Origin: Paenibacillus sp. XY044
Lineage (GTDB): Bacteria; Bacillota; Bacilli; Paenibacillales; Paenibacillaceae
Direction of reading: 5' to 3'
DNA: 64,000 bases
Assembly: GCF_002257645.1 (NCBI RefSeq)
Contig: NZ_NQMO01000004.1
Coordinates: 1 to 64,000, forward strand
Shown here piece after piece: positions 8,391-16,793 of this stretch. The translations under genes were made by a program, and so were the position numbers. Position 1 is the first letter of the stretch; every line of letters starts with the position of its first letter. A model generated the notes under the pieces. That model was not told where the DNA came from and did not search any database. It saw only the letters and a list, made by a program, of their open reading frames with translations.

Positions 8391-8445
8391 AGATTACAGG
8401 AGACTTCTTAACGGGAGCCTACCCAAATGCTTAACAAACGCTTAA
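8391..8445 (-). promoter_or_regulatory. Triple CTTAA array upstream of the glycosyltransferase operon
   Basis: CTTAAC (8407-8412), CTTAAC (8430-8435) and CTTAA (8441-8445) are spaced N17 and N5. A weak minus-strand -10 (TAATCT, 8396-8391) lies at the same offset as the -10 of the response regulator gene. The array at 11250-11288 has exactly the same geometry. Direct half-sites one helical turn apart are typical of OmpR-family regulators. The rest of 8304-8570 shows no gene. Confidence 0.65.
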
Positions 8446-8569
8446 GTTTTTCTGTTAAAAATGCCGCGGTTTCGTCTCTCCCTTACGAAGAGGTTTCATG
8501 AGATCGCCGTGGGTATTCTTCACTCGAAAGGGATGAATGGTCCTGTGTGCAAAAATAGATACCCATCCG

Positions 8570-8595
8570 AAAAAACTCCCGCCTGGCGGCGGGAG
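8570..8595 (-). terminator. Minus-strand terminator
   Basis: CTCCCGCC (8576-8583) pairs with GGCGGGAG (8588-8595), and six A on the + strand give a T-tail on the minus strand. It lies behind the oxidoreductase remnant. Confidence 0.8.
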
Positions 8596-8698
8596 CGACT
8601 TTTGGGCTTACTTTAGTTCCTCTTTGCTTTCATTCGAAGATCGTATGGATCAAGGCAATCAAACCCCAAGAGGATTTTTGATTACCGATCCCTTGCAA

Positions 8699-9091
8699 TC
8701 AACAACTGACCTTTCTTACCGCCGGTCCCGCTCGCGCGATTCCCTCGGCGTTAAAAGGAAAAATTCGATCAATATGAACCTTCAGCTGCTGGTCTTGAAC
8801 TTGGCGAATCAGGGATAACCAACCGCTGCGGTTCGGCTCGACACGGACAAAACGAGCTTCGATTCCACGAGTACGCGGATTCCGGTCGATGGCCGGGGAG
8901 ACGAGGGAGAGCAGCTTGCCCCCATCCTTCAATACCGTGTAGCTTTTCCGCTCGTTTTCTCCGACGTCTCTTACCATATCAAGAACGATATCTACCGGAC
9001 GGACGGTTTCCCCAAAATCGGTCGTGGCGTAATCAATGACCTCATCAGCTCCCAGCTGCCTTACAAATTCATGAATCTCGGCCCTATACAT
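8699..9091 (-). pseudogene. Remnant of a zinc-type/quinone oxidoreductase (MDR family)
   Basis: The frame encodes LGADEVIDYATTDFGETVRPVDIVLDMV and YTVLKDGGKLLSLVSP. This is the C-terminal half of the nucleotide-binding domain of NADPH-dependent zinc-type alcohol dehydrogenase-like proteins, normally 310-340 residues. The whole GroES-like N-terminal domain and the GxGxxG region are absent upstream. The last ~20 residues do not match the usual family ending, so the 3' end is probably frameshifted as well. It is unlikely to be functional. It still has a terminator (8570-8595) on its downstream side. Confidence 0.75.
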
Positions 9092-9157
9092 GGTTCAATG
9101 ATTATAAATAAAGCGAACTCGTACAGAGAAACGTAAGAAACGGAAGCATGCAGCAAA

Positions 9158-9199
9158 ATAGAAAAGCAGACAGCCGCACTCCTTGGATGGAGTGCGGCT
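9158..9199 (-). terminator. Terminator of the two-component operon
   Basis: AGCCGCACTCC (9172-9182) pairs with GGAGTGCGGCT (9189-9199). Read on the minus strand the hairpin is followed by a T-rich tract. It lies 33 bp beyond the stop of the histidine kinase gene. Confidence 0.85.
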
Positions 9200-9231
9200 C
9201 TTTACGATTTGTATTGTAGGGTAAGTCACAG

Positions 9232-10461
9232 CTATAACGACACAGCCGGAGCGGGAAGGCGGGTCTCGAACACGGTCTGGTTGGTTGAGCTCTCCACGGA
9301 GATTTGGCCCCCATGCACGTCGATGATGCTTTTGGTGATGGCCAGGCCCAGTCCGGTACCGCCGGTCGCTTTGGAACGCGATTGCTCCACCCGGTAGAAC
9401 CGTTCGAAAATATACGGAAGATCCCGCTTCGGAATAGGCTCTCCGTAATTACAGACGCGTATGCTGACGAACGCTTCTTCTTTTTCGATATAAACGTCGA
9501 TATATTTGCCGCTGCTCCCGTACTTCATAGCGTTGGAAATCAAGTTTTCGTACGCCCGGACGAGATGGTCGCCGTCGGCTTGAATGATGACCGGCTGCTC
9601 CGGCGCGTGAATCTGGAGGGTCAGTTCGGACTGCTCCAGGCTCGGAACGAACTCCTCGGCCAGCTGCCGGATCAATCCGGTCACGTCCAGCTTGCGCAGG
9701 TGCAGCGGCATGCCGTTGTTGATGCGCGTGTACTCGAAGAGGTCGTCGATCAGCTTCTTGAGGCTGAGCGATTTTTCGTAAGCAATATTCATGTAATAGC
9801 GGAGCTCTACCTCGTCGGCATAACGATCCTTATCGATAATTTCCAAAAACCCGAGAATGGAGGTCAGCGGGGTCCTCAGGTCGTGGGATACGCCGGTAAT
9901 GAGATCGTTTTTCGTCTTCTCGGCGTTTCGCTCCTCTTGAATGGACCGGTTCAGCTGGGCGCTCATCTGATTGATGCTGTCGGCAATCCGGCCGAGGTCA
10001 TGGTTTTCCCGAACCGGAATTTCATAATCGAAATGGCCCTTGGCGATTTCCGTCAGCCCGTAATTGATTTCCTCCAAGTACGTATGAATCTGCCCGGACA
10101 GGCTGTTCATGTTTTCCGCGATCGTTCCGAGCTCATCGGCAGCTTTCACGCTGACGGAAGCCTGAAGCCGGCCGTCGGCCATGTCTTCCAAGACTCCGGC
10201 AAGCTCTTTGGCATATCGGACGAGCGGCCGGGTGGAAGCCACATAGAGGGACAGGAAGAAGACGATGCCGAATACCCCGATGGTCGGCCGGGAGCCGATA
10301 TGGTTGATCACCCAGATGAGGGGCACATTATAAGGCGGGCGCACAATGATATAGGAGGCGAGCAGACGGCCGAGCAGCACGAACAGCAGCGTCAGCCCGG
10401 TGCAGCCGAGAAACACGGCTAGGAACTTCCAGCGGATGCCGATGTATACCTTGGTGGTCAT
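9232..10461 (-). CDS. VanS-like sensor histidine kinase
   Basis: A 409-residue membrane kinase. Transmembrane helices lie at ~12-38 and ~58-77 with a short extracytoplasmic loop of about 20 residues, as in intramembrane-sensing kinases. A HAMP linker and a second HAMP-like stretch follow (ELGTIAENMNSLSGQI and DLGRIADSINQMSAQL). The H-box is GVSHDLRTPLTS with phospho-acceptor His193. The ATPase domain shows the N-box (ENLISNAMKYG), F-box (IFERFYRVEQSR) and G2 box (GGTGLGLAI). It autophosphorylates and passes phosphate to the response regulator whose gene ends 6 bp upstream. AAGGAGGTG lies inside the end of that gene. The stimulus is unknown. The loop size and the neighbouring envelope genes suggest an envelope or peptide-stress signal. 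Confidence 0.93.
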   Translation of the reverse strand: MTTKVYIGIRWKFLAVFLGCTGLTLLFVLLGRLLASYIIVRPPYNVPLIWVINHIGSRPTIGVFGIVFFLSLYVASTRPLVRYAKELAGVLEDMADGRLQASVSVKAADELGTIAENMNSLSGQIHTYLEEINYGLTEIAKGHFDYEIPVRENHDLGRIADSINQMSAQLNRSIQEERNAEKTKNDLITGVSHDLRTPLTSILGFLEIIDKDRYADEVELRYYMNIAYEKSLSLKKLIDDLFEYTRINNGMPLHLRKLDVTGLIRQLAEEFVPSLEQSELTLQIHAPEQPVIIQADGDHLVRAYENLISNAMKYGSSGKYIDVYIEKEEAFVSIRVCNYGEPIPKRDLPYIFERFYRVEQSRSKATGGTGLGLAITKSIIDVHGGQISVESSTNQTVFETRLPAPAVSL

Positions 10462-10467
10462 GATGCT

Positions 10468-11175
<708 letters not shown>

Positions 11176-11233
11176 TACGGTATTCACACCTCTTTGAATA
11201 TTGTGGAAACTAGGAGTATGCTTGATGTATAGC

Positions 11234-11288
11234 ATTATAAACCGAAACCCTTAACATTATGGTCATGAATTTCTTAACATTAACTTAA
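11234..11288 (-). promoter_or_regulatory. Promoter and triple CTTAA array of the two-component operon
   Basis: On the minus strand a perfect TATAAT -10 occupies 11239-11234. CTTAAC (11250-11255), CTTAAC (11273-11278) and CTTAA (11284-11288) lie upstream with N17 and N5 spacing. This is identical to the array at 8407-8445. It is most simply an autoregulatory operator. Confidence 0.7.
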
Positions 11289-11452
11289 ATTCCTTTGCGG
11301 ATGATGTGGTGGCCTTAGGATAAACGTTCCGCTGCTTGTTATACATACAGGAAAAGAGCCGCTGTCAAAGGACAGGTCTCGTGTCCGAAATGAAGGGGCA
11401 GACCAACCATGTCCGGATATTTTTCGCGGAAAAAGAGGAGAGAGAGCACAGC

Positions 11453-12196
11453 ATGGGCAACAAGTGGACCGAAAACTATCTGATTCATTCCAACGATATC
11501 GATTTTAAATCCGAAGCGCGGCTGTCGGTGCTGCTGTCTTTGGCGCAGAGAACGGCCGACGCCGATCTGGAGCATCTCGGGGCAACAAGGGACCAGATGA
11601 TCGAAACGGGCATGGGCTGGATGCTGATCACGATGGATTTACGCATGGGCCGGATGCCGAAAGCGCTGGAGGAAATCGCCGTCGAGACCTGGAACAAAGG
11701 CCCTAGAGGGGCACTGTGGCAGCGGGATTTCATGATTTATGGCAGCCGCGGGGAAATCCTCGGCGAATCCTGCAGCATCTGGGCGCTGGTGGACATTCAG
11801 AAACGAAGGATGCTGCGCCCGTCCAAATTTCCTTTTGACGTCTACATTAATGAAGAGGATTCGGCCGGTGAAGCACCGGATAAAGTAACCATACCTGAGG
11901 ATATGCCGCTTCAGGATTCGTACCGCTCCGTGGTACGTTACAGCGGGATCGACGCCAATCTGCATCTAAACAATTCCCGTTATGCCGATCTGTGCATGGA
12001 TACACTGACCAAAGAAGAGCTTACGGGCTATTCGTGTGCGGGTTTTCGGATTACGTATCATCACGAAGCCCGGCTAGGGGATGAAATGATAGTGAAGCGG
12101 TCGACGCTGTCTGACGGCCGGGTGTACGTGAGCGGACAAGCCGAAGACGGGGTGCATTATTTTGACGCGTATCTTCTATTGAAAGAAACGAACTGA
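11453..12196 (+). CDS. Acyl-ACP thioesterase
   Basis: A 247-residue tandem hot-dog enzyme of the acyl-[acyl-carrier-protein] thioesterase family, which hydrolyses fatty acyl-ACP to free fatty acid. The first hot-dog carries LIHSNDIDFKSEARLSVLLSLAQRTADADLEHLG. The second has SGIDANLHLNNSRYADLCMD, matching the family's catalytic His-Asn region. ATG 11453 is chosen because AAGAGGAGAG precedes it and the product starts like family members; the open frame begins earlier, at 11336. It stands alone, transcribed away from the two-component operon. Its effect would be on membrane lipid composition or fatty-acid release. Confidence 0.85.
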   Translation: MGNKWTENYLIHSNDIDFKSEARLSVLLSLAQRTADADLEHLGATRDQMIETGMGWMLITMDLRMGRMPKALEEIAVETWNKGPRGALWQRDFMIYGSRGEILGESCSIWALVDIQKRRMLRPSKFPFDVYINEEDSAGEAPDKVTIPEDMPLQDSYRSVVRYSGIDANLHLNNSRYADLCMDTLTKEELTGYSCAGFRITYHHEARLGDEMIVKRSTLSDGRVYVSGQAEDGVHYFDAYLLLKETN

Positions 12197-12213
12197 ATAA
12201 GCGGAGGCTTCCC

Positions 12214-12273
12214 ATGAACGCCATGGATAATTCCGTCCCGATCGGGGGATTGTTAAAGGATAAGGGGGGATAA
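12214..12273 (+). CDS. Possible 19-residue peptide ORF
   Basis: ATG 12214 follows GCGGAGG and opens a 19-codon frame ending 3 bp before the next small gene. The overlap with the ribosome site of that gene would suit a leader or coupling peptide. Coding is not proven and no homolog is recognised. Confidence 0.25.
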   Translation: MNAMDNSVPIGGLLKDKGG

Positions 12274-12275
12274 GC

Positions 12276-12416
12276 ATGCCGCATCGTAAACCGGTTAAAG
12301 ACAGCAACTTGCCAAACAGAGCGAGCCGGAAACAGGAATACACCACGCTGCATCCGGATAAAGCTGCTAAATTTCCGCCGAGCCTGAACCAGATTCCGAA
12401 ACAGGAACAGGATTAG
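12276..12416 (+). CDS. Small hydrophilic protein, 46 residues
   Basis: A short frame with a good AAGGGGGG ribosome site 5-6 nt before ATG 12276. The product is hydrophilic, Lys/Arg-rich at the N-terminus (MPHRKPVKD) and Pro/Gln-rich at the C-terminus (FPPSLNQIPKQEQD). It has no hydrophobic stretch, so it should be soluble and largely unstructured. Small proteins of this make-up are common in spore-forming Bacillales, but I do not recognise a family. It follows the thioesterase gene by 80 bp and may share its transcript. Confidence 0.5.
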   Translation: MPHRKPVKDSNLPNRASRKQEYTTLHPDKAAKFPPSLNQIPKQEQD

Positions 12417-12588
12417 GCATTCACCGCATCACCTCGAGTCCTTCAGTGGAACCTCCGGCTCTATGCCGAGGTTCTGCTGGGGGATTTTCTTTGTGCAATG
12501 CAATAGGTTTAGAACCGGTTACCCCTCCCTTTTGCATCCGCCGCTGCATTCAATGTTATAATAGGACGGAAAGAAAGGGTGGTACGTC

Positions 12589-14727
12589 ATGAAATCATTA
12601 ATATTAGCCGAAAAGCCTTCCGTGGCCCGCGAAATTGCGCGCGTCATGGGAAGCCGTGACAAGCATAAAGGATATATCGAAGGTCCGAAATATATCGTGA
12701 CCTGGGCGCTGGGCCATTTGGTCGGACTCGCCGAGCCCGAGGATTACGACAACAAGTATGCAACCTGGAATCTGGAGGATCTGCCGATCCTGCCGGATTC
12801 GATGAAGCTGAAGGTGCTGCGCGAATCCGCTCAGCAATACAAGGTCGTGCAGCAGCAGCTTCGCCGCCAGGACGTTGGCGAGTTCATCGTGGCGACGGAC
12901 GCCGCGCGGGAAGGGGAGCTCCTCGCCCGTTGGATCATGAAGATGGGAAAATGGAACAAGCCGTTTAAGCGGCTCTGGATTTCCTCGCAGACGGACAAGG
13001 CGATCAAGGAAGGTTTTGCTTCGCTGAAGCCGGGGAACCAGTTTGACCGGCTGTACGAATCCGCGCGCTGCCGGGCTGAAGCCGACTGGATGATCGGCCT
13101 GAACGTGACGCGGGCGCTCACGGTCAAATTCGGGGCGCAGCTCTCCGCGGGACGGGTGCAGACCCCGACGCTGGGCATGATTATGGACCGGGAAAATGAG
13201 ATCGTGAATTTCCGGTCGGAGGAATACGACACGATCAAGGCCGACTTCGGCGGATTTGCCGCGGTGTGGCGCGGGAAAAACGGCGACGCCCGCATCTTCG
13301 ACAAGAGTGCGGCCGAAGCCTTGAAGCGCAAGCTGGACGGATCGTCCGGCCGGATCATCAAAGTGAAGAAGACGGAGAAGGTCGAGCCTCATCCGCTCGC
13401 TTATGACCTGACCGAGCTGCAGCGCGACGCGAACCGCCGGTTCGGCTTCTCCGCGAAGCAGACGTCCAACGTGCTTCAGCGATTGTATGAGCAGCACAAG
13501 CTCGTTACCTATCCCCGGACCGACAGCCGTTATCTTACGTCGGATATGACCGGGACGCTGAAGGAGCGGCTGGAGAGCGTGGCCATCGGGCCGTATGCCT
13601 CTCTGGCGCGGCCGCTGCTGCGGAAAAATCTGAATATGACGAAGCGCATCGTGGACGATTCGAAAGTCAGCGATCACCACGCGATCATCCCGACGGAAGA
13701 GACCGTGCTGCTGAATCAGCTGAACACCGAAGAGCGCAAGCTGTACGATCTGATCGTCCGGCGCTTCATCAGCCTGTTCTACCCGCCGGCGCGGTACGAT
13801 GCGGTCGCGGTGACGATCGACGTGGAGGGCGAATCCCTTCATGTCAAAGGCACGACGATCAAGGAGAGCGGCTGGCGCGAGGTGTATGGCGGCGACGTCT
13901 CGGACGAATCGGACGAGGACTCGCCTACTGACGGCGACGCCGAAGAGAGCGGAGCCCAGCTCCCGGTGCTGAATGAGGGCGAAGCCGTGAAGGTGCAGCG
14001 GGTCATCATGCAGGGCGGCCGAACCCTGCCGCCGAAGCGGTACACCGAGGCCGGACTGCTGTCCCAGATGGAGAAGCACGGCCTCGGCACTCCGGCGACG
14101 CGCGCGGACATTATCGAGAAGCTGGTGGGCTCCGATACGATTGAGCGCCAGGGGAACGCGCTGCATCCGACGGGTAAAGGCAAGCAGCTGATCGAACTCG
14201 TCGCGCCGGAGCTGCGGACGCCGCAGCTGACGGCCAAGTGGGAAGCCGAGCTGGAGAAGATCGCCCGCGGCCAGGGGCAGCCGGAGCCGTTCCTGAAGGG
14301 AATCCGCGGGATGTCCAAGGATCTGGTGGCAGGCGTGAAGAACAGCTCGGCGGATTACAAGCCGCATAACGTCTCGAACAGCCACTGCCCGGACTGCGGC
14401 ACCCGGCTGCTCGAGAAGAAAGGCAAGCGTGGCAAAATGCTCGTCTGCCCGAGTGAGGACTGCGGCTACCGTCGTTCGGACGAGAAGCGCCTGTCCAACC
14501 GCCGCTGCCCGCAGTGCCATAAGAAGATGGAGATGAAGGAAGGCAAAGCCGGCCTGTATGTGCAGTGTCTGTCCTGCGGCATCACGGAAACGGTCAACAA
14601 GGACAGCAAGCACATCAACAAGCGCGAAGAGCGCAAGCTGGTGCAGCAGTACGCCAAGAAGCAAGAGCCGATCGGCTCGAACCTCGGCGATTTGCTCAAA
14701 GCGGCGATGGAGAAGAAGAACGGTTAA
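12589..14727 (+). CDS. topB: DNA topoisomerase III
   Basis: A 712-residue type IA topoisomerase that relaxes and decatenates DNA through a transient 5'-phosphotyrosyl link. The TOPRIM domain starts at residue 1 (LILAEKPSVAREIA) and contains the acidic DAAREGE metal site. The catalytic Tyr308 lies in LVTYPRTDSRYL. QLSAGRVQTPTLG and AGLLSQMEKHGLGTPATRADI complete the core. Two C-terminal zinc-ribbon-like units follow from ~residue 597 (HCPDCG...CPSEDCGY and RCPQCHKK...CLSCG). An acidic insertion rich in Asp, Glu and Ser occurs at ~440-460 (SDESDEDSPTDGDAEES). ATG 12589 follows AAAGAAAGGGTGG. Its length is close to Bacillus TopB. It appears monocistronic. Confidence 0.97.
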   Translation: MKSLILAEKPSVAREIARVMGSRDKHKGYIEGPKYIVTWALGHLVGLAEPEDYDNKYATWNLEDLPILPDSMKLKVLRESAQQYKVVQQQLRRQDVGEFIVATDAAREGELLARWIMKMGKWNKPFKRLWISSQTDKAIKEGFASLKPGNQFDRLYESARCRAEADWMIGLNVTRALTVKFGAQLSAGRVQTPTLGMIMDRENEIVNFRSEEYDTIKADFGGFAAVWRGKNGDARIFDKSAAEALKRKLDGSSGRIIKVKKTEKVEPHPLAYDLTELQRDANRRFGFSAKQTSNVLQRLYEQHKLVTYPRTDSRYLTSDMTGTLKERLESVAIGPYASLARPLLRKNLNMTKRIVDDSKVSDHHAIIPTEETVLLNQLNTEERKLYDLIVRRFISLFYPPARYDAVAVTIDVEGESLHVKGTTIKESGWREVYGGDVSDESDEDSPTDGDAEESGAQLPVLNEGEAVKVQRVIMQGGRTLPPKRYTEAGLLSQMEKHGLGTPATRADIIEKLVGSDTIERQGNALHPTGKGKQLIELVAPELRTPQLTAKWEAELEKIARGQGQPEPFLKGIRGMSKDLVAGVKNSSADYKPHNVSNSHCPDCGTRLLEKKGKRGKMLVCPSEDCGYRRSDEKRLSNRRCPQCHKKMEMKEGKAGLYVQCLSCGITETVNKDSKHINKREERKLVQQYAKKQEPIGSNLGDLLKAAMEKKNG

Positions 14728-14960
14728 CGTCCTGAAATACTCGGCGGGTATGCCGGTCTGATTCTACAATTCGTTAGTGCGGCAATTGTTGCGGAGATCA
14801 CCGTAGAGTCTTGCATGAAAGTGGAATCTCTTAAATCATTCCTAACTCCTAATAGGAGGATCGCCGCTTAGAATTGCCAATAATAATTCGTGACTACTTT
14901 GCCAAAGCCCGCCAGGAAGGCGATTTTGCTGGGAATGCTGGAAGACGGAAGAATGGCGGT

Positions 14961-14989
14961 TTGTCTCTTGGCTAGTAAAGTTTTATAAT
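14961..14989 (+). promoter_or_regulatory. Promoter of the DUF1294 gene
   Basis: TTGTCT and TATAAT are separated by exactly 17 bp, 35 bp before the GTG start at 15024. The remainder of the 296-bp gap after topB shows no gene. Confidence 0.6.
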
Positions 14990-15023
14990 AGAAGTAAGCA
15001 GTAGAACGGGGGTGGTTGCGTAG

Positions 15024-15287
15024 GTGAGAACGGCGCTCTTGATCTGGTTTATTTTTATCAACGCGGTAGGTTACCTGATCATGTCCGAGGATAAAAGAAG
15101 GGCAAGGAACAGGCGCGACCGTGTGCCGGAAAGAACGCTCTTTCTGCTTGCGGCCATTGGCGGTGCGCTGGGCGTACTGATTGCCATGTACCGCAAACGC
15201 CATAAGACCAGGCACCTGAGTTTTCGGATCGGGATACCGCTGCTGCTGTTCGTTAACGCGGTTTTGTACGCATTTTTCATGAGTTGA
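15024..15287 (+). CDS. DUF1294 small membrane protein
   Basis: An 87-residue protein with an N-terminal hydrophobic helix (LLIWFIFINAVGYLIMS) and a basic loop (DKRRARNRRDRVPE). A second hydrophobic region (LFLLAAIGGALGVLIAMY) and the family motif RKRHKTRHLSFRIGIPLLL follow, then a last helix. This is the DUF1294 (YsdA-like) layout; the function is unknown. GTG 15024 is preceded at 8 nt by CGGGGGTGG. It is a single gene. Confidence 0.85.
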   Translation: MRTALLIWFIFINAVGYLIMSEDKRRARNRRDRVPERTLFLLAAIGGALGVLIAMYRKRHKTRHLSFRIGIPLLLFVNAVLYAFFMS

Positions 15288-15386
15288 TTTCTCGCTTTAT
15301 GGTACAAAGTGGTTTCATATCTTGCTGAATCGGTTTAATAACATCTCAATTCACACTTCATACAGAGAAAGCGTAGGTGGGTCCAC

Positions 15387-15821
15387 ATGTTATTCTCCAA
15401 AATTCTTTTGGCTTACGATGGTTCCAATGCTGCCAACAAGGCTCTTGAACGTGCAATCGAACTAGCGAAAGCAGCACCGGACGCGGTGATCGACGTCGTA
15501 CATGTCTTTGATTTCCCGCGCGTATTCATCGGCGAAGGCATGGCTCCGATTCCGGCTTCCGTCAACCAGGACTTCTACGAGCTCGCTGAGCAGACGGTCG
15601 CGGAAGTGAAGAAGCGTCTCGACGGCGAGGGTGTCGCCTATAATGCGGAGATGATCCAGGGCGGACCTGCGGAAGTCATTCTGGAATATGCCAAGGAAAA
15701 AGGCAATGACTTGATCGTGATCGGCAGCCGTGGTCTGGGCGGAATCCGCGAATTTGTGCTCGGCAGCGTCAGCCACAACGTCGTGCAGCATGCGACCATT
15801 CCGGTGCTTGTCGTGAAATAA
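15387..15821 (+). CDS. Universal stress protein (UspA family)
   Basis: A 144-residue single-domain Usp. The N-terminal strand KILLAYDGSNAANKALERA and the ATP-binding GSRGLGGIREFVLGSVSHNV (G-x2-G-x9-G-S pattern) are intact, followed by IPVLVVK at the end. It is therefore expected to be an ATP-binding, dimeric cytosolic protein. GTAGGTGGG lies upstream of ATG 15387. A good terminator ends the transcript before the purine operon regulatory region. Confidence 0.95.
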   Translation: MLFSKILLAYDGSNAANKALERAIELAKAAPDAVIDVVHVFDFPRVFIGEGMAPIPASVNQDFYELAEQTVAEVKKRLDGEGVAYNAEMIQGGPAEVILEYAKEKGNDLIVIGSRGLGGIREFVLGSVSHNVVQHATIPVLVVK

Positions 15822-15837
15822 ATGATGGGATTGTAAG

Positions 15838-15877
15838 CCAGTGTGCCCCGAATATGGGGTACACTGGTTTTGTTTTA
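15838..15877 (+). terminator. Terminator of the usp gene
   Basis: CCAGTGT and ACACTGG flank an inner CCCC/GGGG stem (loop GAATAT) and are followed by TTTTGTTTT. Confidence 0.9.
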
Positions 15878-15892
15878 GGAATGATCGGCGGC

Positions 15893-15970
15893 AAAACCCG
15901 AACATTCGATTTTACACTGTTTTAATTGTTCGTGTTTTAGTTGACATGTTGTGTAGGGGATTGTTAAACT
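15893..15970 (+). promoter_or_regulatory. Purine operon control region: two PurBoxes and promoter
   Basis: AAAACCCGAACATT (15893-15906) and the inverted AATTGTTCGTGTTT (15924-15937) match the PurR PurBox with central CGAAC, in the inverted pair arrangement known from B. subtilis. A TTGACA -35 (15941-15946) follows at once, with a weaker -10 (TAAACT, 15965-15970). PurR binding here would be relieved by PRPP. Confidence 0.85.
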
Positions 15971-16055
15971 GTTAGATGTAAAGCTTTATGGGAATGGAAG
16001 AGGCAAAAACCATCGCTTGATGGTTAAGGGAATGAACAAATAATTGAATGAATTG

Positions 16056-16126
16056 ATCTCGTATAAAGCCGGGGATATGGCCCGGAAGTTTCTACCCGGA
16101 TACCGTAAATGTCCGGACTACGAGGG
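16056..16126 (+). ncRNA. Purine riboswitch aptamer, guanine type
   Basis: P1 pairs CTCGTA (16058-16063) with TACGAG (16119-16124). P2 is CCGGG/CCCGG with loop GATATGG. The junction GTTTCTACC and the P3 loop CCGTAAAT are all conserved in this class. The base corresponding to position 74 is C (GGACTACGAG), which specifies guanine or hypoxanthine rather than adenine. It sits in the 5' leader of purE. Confidence 0.95.
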
Positions 16127-16258
16127 AATACTGCCGAGCTGGCGCCGGTTCCGATGGACGGAAGGGCTTCGCTCCTTGCTGCGCTTGAGGCAGCAGTATT
16201 CCTTACCCGGTCCGGTATCCTGAAAGTCAACGTATTTTCTCGGGCACCGGGCCTTTTT
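16127..16258 (+). terminator. Riboswitch expression platform with attenuator hairpin
   Basis: GGAATACTGCC soon after the aptamer pairs with GGCAGCAGTATTCC to make a long hairpin. A second stem (CCCGGT 16206-16211 with ACCGGG 16246-16251) is followed by CCTTTTT, an intrinsic terminator. Ligand binding should favour termination. The exact alternative pairing was not worked out. Confidence 0.7.
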
Positions 16259-16307
16259 GGGTCTCTCCCCCGAATGAATAAAAAACTTTGGGAAAGTGGG
16301 TTGAAAC

Positions 16308-16793
16308 ATGTCAGCAGCGGTCGCTGTCATCATGGGCAGCAAATCGGATTGGGAAACGATGCAGCATGCATGTCTCGTCCTGGACGAACTGCAAATTCCG
16401 TATGAGAAAAAGGTCGTGTCCGCGCACCGGACGCCGGACCTGATGTTTGACTTTGCGGAGCAGGCGGCGGAGCGCGGCCTCAAGGTCATTATCGCCGGAG
16501 CCGGCGGTGCCGCGCATTTACCGGGCATGGTAGCGTCCAAGACGACGCTGCCGGTCATCGGCGTGCCTGTGCAGTCCAAGGCGCTGAACGGCCTGGATTC
16601 GCTTCTGTCGATCGTTCAGATGCCGGGCGGCATTCCGGTCGCGACGGTGGCGATCGGCAAGGCAGGCGCCACGAATGCGGGCCTCCTGGCCGCGCAAATC
16701 ATCGGTGCCTATGACAGCGAAGTTCAGGCGCGGGTACAGGCGCGGAGAGATGCGATCCGCGACGAAGTGCTGGAAAGCAGTGATTCGCTATGA
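16308..16793 (+). CDS. purE: N5-carboxyaminoimidazole ribonucleotide mutase
   Basis: A 161-residue class I PurE. It converts N5-CAIR, made by PurK, to CAIR in purine synthesis. Family blocks are IMGSKSDWE at the N-terminus, KKVVSAHRTPD with the conserved His, GAGGAAHLPGM, and GVPVQSKALNGLDSLLSIVQMPGGIPVATVAIG. It is the first gene of the pur operon and overlaps purK by 4 bp (ATGA). Transcription is controlled by PurBoxes and a guanine riboswitch just upstream. Confidence 0.98.
   Translation: MSAAVAVIMGSKSDWETMQHACLVLDELQIPYEKKVVSAHRTPDLMFDFAEQAAERGLKVIIAGAGGAAHLPGMVASKTTLPVIGVPVQSKALNGLDSLLSIVQMPGGIPVATVAIGKAGATNAGLLAAQIIGAYDSEVQARVQARRDAIRDEVLESSDSL

Noticed and set aside
12440..12500. Hairpin AACCTCCGG/CCGAGGTT after the 46-residue ORF as a terminator
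   Set aside because: The stem has a bulge and the following sequence is not T-rich.
12604..14664. 686-codon minus-strand frame opposite topB
   Set aside because: It is the antisense shadow of a GC-rich, well-conserved gene, lacks a ribosome site and has His/Arg/Leu-rich nonsense composition.
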